A stretch of 64,000 bases of DNA from Trichoplax sp. H2. Taxonomy: Eukaryota; Placozoa; Uniplacotomia; Trichoplacea. The position numbers and the translations under genes are program-made. The notes beneath the pieces are model-generated. The model saw only the letters and a list, made by a program, of their open reading frames with translations. It did no database searches and was not told the origin of the DNA. Position 1 is the first letter of the stretch, and every line of letters begins with the position of its first letter. Below are positions 38,239 to 49,342 of this stretch, in pieces. Where the stretch lies: contig NOWV01000003.1 of the NCBI GenBank assembly GCA_003344405.1, forward strand, positions 806,001 to 870,000. Direction: 5' to 3'.

Positions 38239-40043
38239 TTATAAAGGCTTTTGGATAACGTGAATGAAAAATAGTGGCGGTTTGCCTGAATCCTTTTTAT
38301 AAGACTTAAAATCTCCAAAAATTTCGTGCTTGGCATTGCTGCCAAAAGTGTTTTGAAGTAACTCGGTAAAATTATCAACAAGATGTGGGTAGTAGGATAA
38401 CCGGAACTTACTATAGAAAGAAAATGTAAAAACGATATATTGGAGATTAATCACAGCTCGTAAGCATAGGAGGTGTAGCAAGACTACACTTCAGTAATAT
38501 AGTTCCAAAAGCTCTAGATCACAATACGTAAACGTATAAATCGTTTCTGATATTATTTTTACCTGTTGTCAGGCTCCTTCTTATCGCTTTGATAGGCCTC
38601 ACCGGCATCGCAGGCAGCATCCTCTGTAGCTATAATATAATCTAGGGTTACCATAGTAGGTTTTCCATTTACGTGCAGGACCGAGGTTTTAATATCTTTC
38701 AGATTTGAATCCTAGCGTAGAAAGGTGCATAGATTTTCACTGAATTATTTCTTAAGTAAGTCTTGAGCGTATATCTCTTTTGTTGCTGTTACTATAGTAA
38801 TATTTACTAAGGTTTAACTCTAGATTAATTTATCAATCAAGAAATTACTCTTTCATCAGTGCCGTAGATTATAATTATACTGTAGCGATACCTTGATTGT
38901 AAATTTACACATATACAAGTATGGTAAATGTTTAGTAAATTTGCTTAATGTAACTCAGCTATACAGCATATCACCATTTCATCCTATAATTTCACTCAAT
39001 GATCAAAAATCTGCGTAACTTTTCTTCTACTTACAATTCAATAGTTTTTAATAGGTATGTATGATGCACTATGTAAAAGTACTTAATCCATAGATACAGC
39101 ATATAATAACATATGCTAGTAATTGAGTCTCTTTTCGTAATAATTTTTAATACGATAAATGGATATGTTTCACAGAAGTTAAAAAAAACCGATAAATTAA
39201 TACAGAAAACTACCTTGCTGTTATAATAGATGTTCTTCTCTTGTGGTAATGTTCCTGATTTGATTATTTCATCGTAATTTCTATGATCTATTATTAGAAT
39301 TCCGCCAGGTTTAAGTATGTCATAAAAATTTGCTAAGGCTAACTTTTGATCTGCTTGATCGCCACGAAAATCTGGCAAATGAGGAAATGAATTGCCTAAA
39401 CAAAGTACAGCATCAAAACCGGAATTCGGAATCTCAATTTCTGATTGTGGTAAGGCCAACCAATTTCCTTCTTCAATAACTACAAATAAAATAAAAAAGT
39501 ATAAGAATACAATCGTATTTCATCATTTATTCCACACACACCGTATTCTACGATGCATAAACTGAGCGTATACCCCATTTATCGAAAGCTTCTTCTTTGC
39601 GCCTCTGCCATCGTGTTTTTAGTGCGTGTTTCAACATCTTGTCGCTAGCGTCAATACTCGTCACTGTAAAACCTTCTTCCAAAAGGACGATGGAATCAAT
39701 CCTATGTAATGAATACATTAATTAATTATTAACACAGTACCGCAAATTCTCTATAATTCGACGAATGTTACACTACAGTGCGATCGAAGCGATGATACGA
39801 TCCCAAATTCTTTTTTTAAGACTGAAATAATTCATACCCAGTACCGCATGCTACGTCAAGGACAGTGTCCGCTTCATAATGTTTTAATAAGTCTCTGAGC
39901 CAATGACGATAATTTGCAGTTCTTGTCGAAGTATCTCCTATGTATGACTGCCAGACCCGAGCAGCCTTACCGTCAGCATATTGATCTTTCAATCCTGTAG
40001 CACCTACACCTAATGATCTGGTACGATACACGCTATCAACCAT
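38239..40043 (-). CDS. GNMT: Glycine N-methyltransferase
   Basis: Transfers methyl from S-adenosylmethionine to glycine, forming sarcosine; in vertebrates it buffers the SAM/SAH ratio as a cytosolic tetramer. Five minus-strand exons in phase: 39838-40043, 39574-39701, 39214-39479, 38563-38711 and 38239-38410, giving 306 residues (human 295). The start [13 protein letters not shown] is almost invariant in the family, so I chose the ATG at 40041-40043 over the upstream in-frame Met. The SAM motif I is LDVACGTG. Others are [32 protein letters not shown], the acidic/arginine block [18 protein letters not shown]-like KNIYYNSK, and [19 protein letters not shown]. One departure from the mammalian enzyme is Thr at residue 16 where mammals have Glu (AATG rather than AAEG region; here VGATGL). 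Confidence 0.95.
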
Positions 40044-41893
40044 GATGCTAGGATAAAGAATTAAGAACACTGAATTAGTTTCTCCTATAACAACTATATA
40101 CTACATCAATACTTTGTAACAGGTGCAATACATGTTGTAACTGTGGTAGTATGTAATTAACTCGCATCAGTTTTCTCCTGATACGATTTTTAAACCAATT
40201 TCAGTATTTATAGTTGTATCAGCTGCATCTTAGCGTAGAATGATCAAACGGTTTTATGACATTGGAAGGACGGCCAATATTGTTGCTACTAGATATGAGC
40301 TAGACTTCTAGATAACTAGTAAATCTAGAAGTATGGTATGACTATGAGTATGAAGTTAGTGAGCTGTAAAGGTTAGTATAGCAACTGCTATATTACCAAA
40401 CTGCGTTAATGTGGGTATGCGATGGCTGCTCAATTTTGTTACCGTGACATCAGACTAGCTGGAATTTGTTTACTCACTTACAAATAATGCTAAATTGAGC
40501 TATTGTAAATTTAGGAAAAATTTACTACACAGCCAACAGATACCTACCAACAGTAACATAAAAATGGTGGAATATGTGTACTTGAATACTGGAAATTTTA
40601 ACATGTATCAGAGATCACGAGTTCTTCGGTGTCCCAACATGTCTATTCCACGTACAGTACTCGTATTTATTAAAATTTTTTAGATTTATAAATTTAATTT
40701 ATAATACTGGTAAGGACAGTATACGTAGTATTATCTACTCATTATGTTCATATAATGCTATATTACTGTGTACTGTAATTTGTATGAAAGTTTTATAGCT
40801 ACTCATAATCCTGTTATATTTAATAAAATACTTCGGTTCTAGCGTCACAACCGAAACTTTCCTTATTATATATGCAGCATAGTAGTTTGCATACACTGTA
40901 AATGCCATTGAAATAGGGCTAACAGGCTACTGTATGAAAGATACATATCAATGGGGTAGAGTAAGCGTTCCTGGCAAAGGTATTATAGATATAAAACCTA
41001 ATATACGTTGTACGGCCTAATATTGTATTTTTAACAAATTATATTAATTACGAAAGTACAATACTATAGTAAGCAGTCTGAATACCGTACATTTAACATT
41101 TGTTGCAAACGACTATATCTATTTGAAATAAGATTCTTTTATCAATCATAAGCTAATGCCATAGAATAAATACCGGAGCTTCGGGTTTACCTAAGTACAA
41201 AACTGTATTAACAGTAATTGAATTACTTTCTTGATTGTTAGGCAAGATATTACTCTCTTACTACTGTACTATCTTCTACGTTGGGTGAATAGCATTTGCA
41301 CAATCTACGATGTCAAATTCCACTTGATTAATTTTATTTTAACATGCTAAAATACATTATGTAATCCCTTGTTGTCACTTTATACAATCCCTACAGCGAC
41401 ATCATCCAATTGCATTAACATCTCGTTGCTGACGATGTAACGTTATTCATGTTTACGTACATTTTGAAGATTCTTCAAAGGTAGAAATTAGATAGGAGCA
41501 ACAGTATAGGTTGTAATGCTAGCTTGCTAATACAGTATCCGAACTCACTGCGTAAGTGCTTAGTTATTGTTATTATTAGTTGTAAACCAGCCGTTTAAAT
41601 TTAAATGGGCCAGAAAAAATGTCCACTATGTTAGAGATATAATTTATACTTGTATATCTATACGAACAGTATTTTGTATAAATATTATTTAAAAATCTAA
41701 AATCATAGTTACTGACGTGTAGTACACTGTTCCCAAATATACCCTGAGAATAATATACTGGTATTATTGTTTTGGTGCAAAGTGTGCATCAGTACTGTAC
41801 AGAGTGCAGTCTTTGCAAAAGTTACGTAGAAATTTCGATGTAGCCTGAACAACTATTTATTAGGGTGCACAGCTTAAAAAAGTTCGTATCATG

Positions 41894-41980
41894 GCAGCAT
41901 GCTTCTACCAGTGTTGTAGCCCCACGGGACCAACTAAATTATCATACCCATACAACACTGGTTTATATATTACATGCTGC
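41894..41980. repeat. Imperfect inverted repeat / hairpin
   Basis: Outer arms GCAGCATG (41894-41901) and CATGCTGC (41973-41980) pair perfectly. Inner arms ACCAGTGTTGTA (41907-41918) and TACAACACTGGT (41951-41962) also pair perfectly. A 32-nt loop lies between them. Confidence 0.85.
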
Positions 41981-43539
41981 ATGAATGCATTTAAGTATTC
42001 CGCTGCAATTAATATTATTTAATGAATCTGGTAGAACAATTTCATGTTGTAGCTAATATCATATTTATAGACCACAATCGATTATAAATGATGTAGCAGA
42101 GCAAACTAAATTGCACCGCATGATCAGTTGAACAGCTTGAGCCTGACATATACGAGTAAATATGTACAACATACGTGCATTACAATAAATCGTGGTGTCG
42201 TGCATACAGTAGATCGCTACAATATACAGTATTCATGCCATAAATAATACGTGTACATGCAGTAAGCAACAGTATAATAATCAGATAAAGTCATATGCTT
42301 TCAGTATAATATACTCAGTGTAAAGTGATGGAGAGTGGTAGAAATGTAAAAGTATAAATACGCAAACATTACGCGACGTATCACGAAACGAGGGGTTCGA
42401 CTAGTATGTAATGGTATAATAACGGTACACTATACAGTAATAATAATAATAGTTATAATTAATAGCTATACTGTGGTCTCGCGATGATTTAAGGCTGAAC
42501 CGCTGAAGTGACCATATGGAAATGATTGAAGATTGTATAAAGTAAAAATTATATATATATAAATAAGAATACTGTGTACACATAATTTGTTCGTGTTAAA
42601 TTGACGATGAATGGGTAGTAGATGTCGTGGCCCCCAATTTTATCCTCTATATTTCTAACTCCTTCACCGTTTACAGACGAAAGACTGCAATATATTGTAC
42701 AATATTAATTACTGCACGTCTATTTCAATTAAATATTAATTAATTATTCCTATATTGCCCCGTGTTTACTTACTACTAATTTATACAGTATAATAATTAA
42801 CATCTATATATATACAATATATATATATATTCTCATGTATATATGTCATATATATAATTCTATACGAGCATAGTTCCATACTGGTACAGTATAACAGGAT
42901 ACGCATGCAGTAAGTATAAGATATACTTTACTGTACTTCGTATACTATATATATACGTATACGTATATAAATTACAAAGATAATTTTATGATCATATCAT
43001 TTGGATTCTACTGAAGTTATGATCGATACTCAACCTAGAGATTTGTTTATATCGAATGCATCACTATCAATTTCTATATGCATTGCATGAGACAGTCGAA
43101 CGTTACTTTTATATCACTATATTCTAATTATAGCTAAAACGAAGCCAAAGCATACCGCGGTTGCTAATATCTTTAAGAAAAAAATGAACTATACCATGTA
43201 CTGTATTGTATTATACCGAATCGTGCGGTACACTGTACGAGTGTACGTCGACTAGTTACTCGATTCTGCACAATGCAGTCAGTGAACTCAAAGTTTCTGT
43301 CAAGTTCGTCAATCTTATTTGCTGCGCGTGTACGTCTCCAGCTAATAATGCAGTAAATCAGAATAAAAGATAGATTGCTGATATAGTAATGGTATAAAAA
43401 TAAGAGATTTAATAACTTACTCTATGCTTACCTCAATATTAATATAAATAACAGAAGTGACTTTGAGAGCTGGTGCTTAAAATTGTAGCAATAACCTAGT
43501 ACACCCTGCATTAATACCCATAAAATAACAACTGGAAAA

Positions 43540-43690
43540 GCTCGTTTACTGTACAGTACTGGACTACAATCTCTCGAGCGCCGTCGTTTTGTACTGTACA
43601 GTACTGTACAGTACAGTACAGTACAGTACAGTCTGTAGAGACCCTTTAGAGTACTGTAGAGCTGTACTGTACACTGTACTGTGGCATGGG
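43540..43690. repeat. TACTG/CAGTA palindromic repeat array
   Basis: Contains at least five consecutive CAGTA units at about 43600-43630 and flanking strand switches producing GTACTGTACAGTACTG. The minus-strand open frame at 43428-43706 is a by-product of the repeat. Confidence 0.9.
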
Positions 43691-43913
43691 CGTAAATCTT
43701 ACGCATACAGTAGGCCGTATACTCTATACAGTCCTGTAATACAGTAGATCATCTGTGAACTTTGATGGCAACCGCAACTTCTACCAGTGCACTCTGGTTG
43801 ACCGATTGAGGGTGTACTGTATTCTATTGTACTCGACTGGGATTGAAGGAACAACTTGTCAAACCGGTTAAGCTAAACTTCACCCTTAGACAATACAGTA
43901 TTAACAATAGCAG

Positions 43914-44970
43914 GGCTGGGACTACCAAAGAGAAAAGATCATGTTATGATCTCCATGCAGAACCATCTTCATGTTAATATCATATTTGATTAAAATTAGA
44001 ATTGATTATATATCAGTAGTAGTAGTAGTCATGTACATTATACATGTACAGAAGGTGTTGTAGGAAATGTTGCACTAGGTTTTATCTTTTCTTTCAGTTC
44101 TGTACTACAGTATTTTGAAAGTAGAGACCATCACACTGCATAGTCAGGTATACTGGACATACTGTACTGTAGACATTGGGCAGTCAGTAAAGTCGGATTG
44201 ACACTTGACTCCGAGACAATATGTCTATTACATATACTGTACACAAGCAGCTAGTGTAAATTGTTAAAATGAGACAGTATATGAGCGTATAATAATTAAG
44301 AATGACTGAGGAAAAAAGTTCGGTTAAATTGATGTATTGAGCGTGTTTATGAAAGTTTCAACATGGCATTCTGTGCAATGTATAGTACTGTACATTAAAT
44401 TTGAATTTGTTATACTGTATACTAGCAGGGACTTCTGAGAAAGTCCCTGTTTCTAGCTTAGCTTAACCTTCATACCATTCTATGCGGATAATGACTGTTG
44501 ACAATCACATCAGCCAGTACTGTACACTGTACTGTATAACGCTCGTGATAATTTGTTTCTGTACTGTACACTTTCTTTGTACTGTACAGTACACTGAGTA
44601 CTGTACTGTACATGTACGTACTGTACTGTATTGTACTGTACACTGTACACTGTATAGTACTTAGGCCCAGCCATAATAACCCCGATTACTCAGATACTCA
44701 GCGTAAATAGCGAAAACGATGATACATTATTCTAAGAGTCTGTACCTCAAATTTCATTCGAAATCGAATCGATGTATCATCGTTTAAGCTATTTAGCCTG
44801 AGTGTCTGAGTAATCGGGGTTATTATGGCTGGGCCTACTATAATCGCATGAAATTTGAGGTACAGACTCTTAGAATAATGTATCATCGTTTAAGCTATTT
44901 ACGCTGAGTATCTGAGTAATCGGGGTTATTATGGCTGGGCCTACAGTACGGTACACCGAGGGTACAGTAC
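43914..44970. repeat. First copy of a block duplicated across the second assembly gap
   Basis: Shares long near-identical sequence with 44991-46275, from GACTACCAAAGAGAAAAGA-type sequence to ACACCGAGGGTACAGTAC. This copy lacks about 400 bp present in the second copy (about 45650-46030) but carries an extra arm of the foldback element. Differences include repeated 5-bp changes in TACTG units. Confidence 0.92.
44662..44943. mobile_element. Foldback / MITE-like element, three-armed copy
   Basis: The left end TAGGCCCAGCCATAATAACC and right end GGTTATTATGGCTGGGCCTA are perfect inverted repeats, and the arms pair for about 67 nt with a few mismatches (44662-44728 with 44771-44837). A third arm, 44838-44943, is inverted relative to the first and matches it over about 100 nt. 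The ends begin and finish in TA, compatible with a TA target duplication. There is no coding capacity. Confidence 0.8.
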
Positions 44971-44990
44971 NNNNNNNNNNNNNNNNNNNN
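44971..44990. other. Assembly gap (20 N)
   Basis: Twenty N bases flanked on both sides by the same duplicated sequence. Confidence 0.99.
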
Positions 44991-46275
44991 CTACCAAAGA
45001 GAAAAGATCATGTTATGATCTCCATGCAGAACCATCTTCATGTTAATATCATATTTGATTAAAATTAGAATTGATTATATATCAGTAGTAGTAGTCATGT
45101 ACATTATACATGTACAGAAGGTGTTGCAGGAAATGTTGCACTAGGTTTTATCTTTTCTTTCAGTTCTGTACTACAGTACTGTATTCTGAAAGTAGAGACC
45201 CTCACACTGCATAGTCAGGTATACTGGACATACTGTACTGTAGACATTGGGCAGTCAGTAAAGTCGGATTGACACTTGACTCCGAGACAATATGTCTATT
45301 ACATATACTGTACACAAGCAGCTAGTGTGAATTGTTAAAATGAGACAGTGTATGAGCGTATAATAATTAAGAATGACTGAGGAAAAAAAGTTCGGTTAAA
45401 TTGATGTATTGAGCGTGTTTATGAAAGTTTCAACATGGCATTCTGTGCAATGTATAGTACATTAAATTTGAATTTGTTATATACTAGCAGGGACTTCTGA
45501 GAGAGAAAGTCCCTGTTTCTAGCTTAGCTTAACCTTCATACCATTCTATGCGGATAATGACTGTTGACAATCACATCAGCCAGTACTGTACACTGTATAA
45601 CGCTCGTGATAATTTGCTTCTGTACACTTTCTTTGTACAGTACACTGAGTACAGTGTGATTCAGCTATTAGTGCATAAAATCAAGTCATAAATGCGTTTG
45701 GCTTAATAAATAAATAAATAAATCCCTAAATAAATCAAGCAGTCAGAGCTACTATAGTAATAGAGATTGACTAACAGTACCGTATAGTGTACAGTACTGT
45801 GCATATTAATTTTTCTGTGTGTTGGTTTGTGTACACTGTACACTGTACAGTACAGTACAGTACACTTCTTCTACGCGGAGTGAAATTACAGTACTGTACT
45901 GTATAGTACTGTACAGTACAGTACAGTAAAGTACTGTAGTAGTCGTGAGTAAAAACTTTGAATACATACTGTACAGTACAGTACAGTACTGTACAGTACA
46001 GTAGTCGTGAGTAAAAACTTTGAATACATGTACTGTACTGTATTGTACTGTACACTGTACACTGTACAGTACTTAGGCCCAGCCATAATAACCCCGATTA
46101 CTCAGATACTCAGCGTAAATAGCGAAAACGATGATACATTATTCTAAGAGTCTGTACCTCAAATTTCATTCGAAATCGAATCGATGTATCATCGTTTAAG
46201 CTATTTAGCCTGAGTGTCTGAGTAATCGGGGTTATTATGGCTGGGCCTACAGTACGGTACACCGAGGGTACAGTA
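44991..46275. repeat. Second copy of the duplicated block
   Basis: Continues without break into the CRIPT promoter region, so it is the copy physically linked to CRIPT. It contains extra TACTG/CAGTA arrays (45780-46070), including a repeated unit GTAGTCGTGAGTAAAAACTT (about 45938 and 46002), and a TAAA microsatellite at about 45709-45725. Confidence 0.92.
46074..46249. mobile_element. Foldback / MITE-like element, two-armed copy
   Basis: A 176-bp element with the same TAGGCCCAGCC...GGCTGGGCCTA ends as the copy at 44662. The internal spacer includes TTCGAAATCGAATC. It is inserted in TACTG/CAGTA repeat DNA about 100 bp upstream of the CRIPT start codon. Confidence 0.8.
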
Positions 46276-46349
46276 CTTTACACTGTACTGTGTGTACTGT
46301 GCACTCTTAGTTCTGATTAAAGACGACAAGACGGCTTAGAGGTGCGACC

Positions 46350-47916
46350 ATGGTATGCCCAAAATGTCAGTAAATCACTTACATTCTTGAGAATTGTTTC
46401 TTATCGCCGGCTATAAAATACAAATAGAAGATACAATGGAAAAAAAAAGTGTTCAATATTATCATATCACTAATTTGTACTCATTTTAATGTTACAGGTG
46501 AAAAAAAATTAGGTAAAGTTATCTGTCCTGATCCATGGAAATCAGGAGCTAGGAATACGGTTGGTGAGTGCTGATATATTCAAATTCACTTTCATCGTAG
46601 ATAGCGACGGGTCGAGTCTAGATACAGTGTGATTATCCTATGTTATTGAAGCTCTATATCAACGATTCAGTTCATTCTCTGATATCATAATATGGATTAC
46701 TTTTTTACTGGTGATGTTCTTGTATTGCTTTAGCTTTTCTATTTTATCATTACAGTATCTTATTTAGTTCTATAACAATTGATTACGATGATATCACAGT
46801 TTTAATTGGACTCTATTCTTCAAACCAATTTCAAATTAAGATGGGGATAAGAGGAGAATCAACGAAAATAAGGCTTTAACTGCCAAAAAAAATAGGTTTG
46901 TGTAACTTTTAATTAATTATACGTGTAAATATATATACGACTAGTTTTATGCCTTTCGAATTTTAAAATTGCCTTGATACAGTGGTTACTACAGCTGTTT
47001 CAAGAAATTTTTTTGACAAAAGTTTTACTCTCTTAATGCAACAATTTCATACAAAATATATTTGACAATTTAATAAATTGTCCAATGAAGTTACAGACCA
47101 TATCGGAGAGATCTACTAGTGACATGTTGTTTTTATTGATATTCATTAAACTTATCTATGCTACAAACAAATACCTTAGCTGCAGCACGGAACTGTAGCT
47201 GAAACTGATGTACTGTATAAAATCATCTAATAAACAATATATAAATAAAGTAAATAGGCTTATCTGTAGCTAATGCATAGCAGAATGAAATGGCCTATAC
47301 AGTACTGTTGTTTGTTATAGGTTTTCGCCATATCAGAACTTTAAGAAGTGTAAAATCTGTAAGCAAACAGTCCATCAAATGCATTCTCATTATTGCCAAG
47401 GTAATTTACTCTTACGTCATGTATTTAAAGATCTCGTACGATAGTTTGAGATACTGTATTATCTTCCAGTTGTTATACATAATTGGAGATACGATGACTA
47501 CAGTACATGCAAGATGCATTTTATATCATGGATAAATATGACCTAATATAACTGACGTTGATATTCATACTTGCATATTCTCTGATTTATATAGGATGTG
47601 CTTACAAGTTGGGTAAGAAATACAACCATTAATAGTTAACAACTAAGTGGTGACTTTTAATATATAAGATGGAATGTAGGACGCGAATAGTGGTGTCAAT
47701 TGTTGCATATTTTGCATTTATTTAGTATCTGTTCTAACCTAGATTTTTATATATAGACCATAAGAAATTAATTCTATTTTAACTTCGGTTGCTATAAATG
47801 CTGACCCTTAAACTATTACTCTGTAATGATACATTTATTTGAATATTCCAGGAATTTGTGCTATGTGTGGCGTAAAGATGTTGGATACGAAGAGATATAG
47901 ACAATCGACTACATAA
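46350..47916 (+). CDS. CRIPT: Cysteine-rich PDZ-binding protein (CRIPT)
   Basis: Small zinc-binding protein that in vertebrates binds the PDZ3 domain of PSD-95 and microtubules; it is also found with the minor spliceosome. Exons: 46350-46369, 46498-46563, 46841-46895, 47321-47400, 47595-47612 and 47852-47916. CxxC pairs are VCPKC, CKICK, CQGCAYK and ICAMC, as in human CRIPT (101 residues). Conserved blocks are KVICPDPWKSGARNTV, INENKALTAKK and KMLDTKRYRQSTT. The PDZ ligand ends STT where human ends TSV. Exon 5 is only 18 nt, encoding the middle of GCAYKLG. Exons 2 to 6 are exactly in phase. Exon 1 (MVCPKC plus two bases) does not join exon 2 in frame through the obvious GT-AG pair. Confidence 0.88.
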
Positions 47917-49342
47917 AAAATTATTTATTATAATTAATATTAATGTACGAAACTGCTATCATTGACATGAATTAACTATAAAATACGTAATAAATGTTGA
48001 ATGTAATGTATGATTTAACTATTCAAATATTTCTTAATTAGCTTAGCGTACATGCAATGCAACTGTATACTAGATACTGACAGTATTTGTTTACAATTTT
48101 GTAACTCTGTATGAACTTCATCTGTGCAAGCTCTCCATAAAATTGGGTGATATGATAAAATAATTTCTATGCATCATGGTCTTACATGTATAAGATGAAT
48201 AGTAGTCTGTATGTGTGCAATTTTGTAACTCTGTATGAACAATTGTGCAAGCTATTCCCATCGGATTAGGCGATAATTGTAAAATAATCTTTACATATCA
48301 TGATTTTGCGGCTATAGAATATGAAGTAGTTTAACTCAGCTAAAAATGATTAGTTATTATTATAGCATATTTTACTGCACTGTAATACATGCATTATTGC
48401 GAAATATTCATTCTGTATGTACTGTATGTTTATCGGCTTTTCCAAACATAAAAATATAATATTATATCTCAGAAATAAATACTAAATAATGAAATCTAAA
48501 TCACTTGTAACATATATTTAATTCATTTGATTTTTAGTTTTGTTACTGCGAAATTAAGTCGTTACCGTATATTAATGGATGTTATATAGTTGGATCTCGG
48601 TCCTGCCATTGGCTTGTAAATAGCATGAAGACCTCAATTTACGCATATATCAAAACGCTACGTGTCATGTTAAGCCTAGAGCAAAAGCTGTATATTATTA
48701 CTTCGTAAATACATTCCATTTGATTATGGCAACTATGTGATCTTGTAGTATACGTACTTCTTGAATGCTGTATTCTGTCTCGGAGCCCTAAGTGCAAAAT
48801 GATTTCAGTTCAATGTTTAGTATCTTGGAAAATTTGCTAAATCAAATATACCAATACATCAAATTTTTGCACAGTCATAACTATGCTATCTTAGACTATC
48901 AGTATACATCAGGTCTGTAATTAAGAACCTTGCAATGGTATTGAATATCGGCCTATAATAAAGTAATGTTATTCATAGTAACTCTAGCCGAAATTAATTG
49001 GATTATTAATTCATAAACTACTATGCAGCAAAACATATATCGTTCGAGTCTTCTAGGCATTCATGGCTGCTATACAAAATCATGTAGTTCACTATCATGT
49101 ATGCTACACTGTATTCGTACTGTATTAAATTGTAGCTTACAAAGTACGAGGACACTGCGCCTATTAAGTTAAATTAAATGGATCTAGCTGCCAGTACTCT
49201 ATAGTGCACCCCTATTACAGACAGTAAGCTTCAGTAAACTACCTAAACGTATAGTATGACAACATTGATCAGATTTTGAAGACGCACTCCTAATGGCGGA
49301 TAAAACGAAATTTATTTAAGCTGATTTAAACCACAATCAGAA
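47917..49342. other. Intergenic region between CRIPT and FIBP
   Basis: Holds a degenerate tandem duplication at 48087-48335. No coding exon is seen. Confidence 0.5.
48087..48335. repeat. Degenerate tandem duplication, unit about 125 bp
   Basis: CAATTTTGTAACTCTGTATGAAC occurs at about 48094 and 48219. In both copies it is followed by TGCAAGCT, then GGTGAT/GGCGAT, then AAAATAATCT/AAAATAATTT and a CATCATG/TATCATG. The two units differ by many substitutions and small gaps. Confidence 0.75.

Larger units (their letters stand above)
40044..43913. other. Gene-poor region upstream of GNMT
   Basis: No exon is recognised. It contains an 87-bp imperfect hairpin (41894-41980), AT microsatellite DNA (about 42545-42560, 42805-42860 and 42945-42970) and a TACTG/CAGTA array (43540-43690). 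Confidence 0.5.

Noticed and set aside
43428-43706. Open frame rich in YSTVLYCTVLYC-like residues, with similar ones at 9647-9976, 10210-10488, 44482-44664 and 45771-46086
   Set aside because: A 5-bp repeat without stops reads as open in several frames. The residues come from TACTG/CAGTA units and no family is recognisable.
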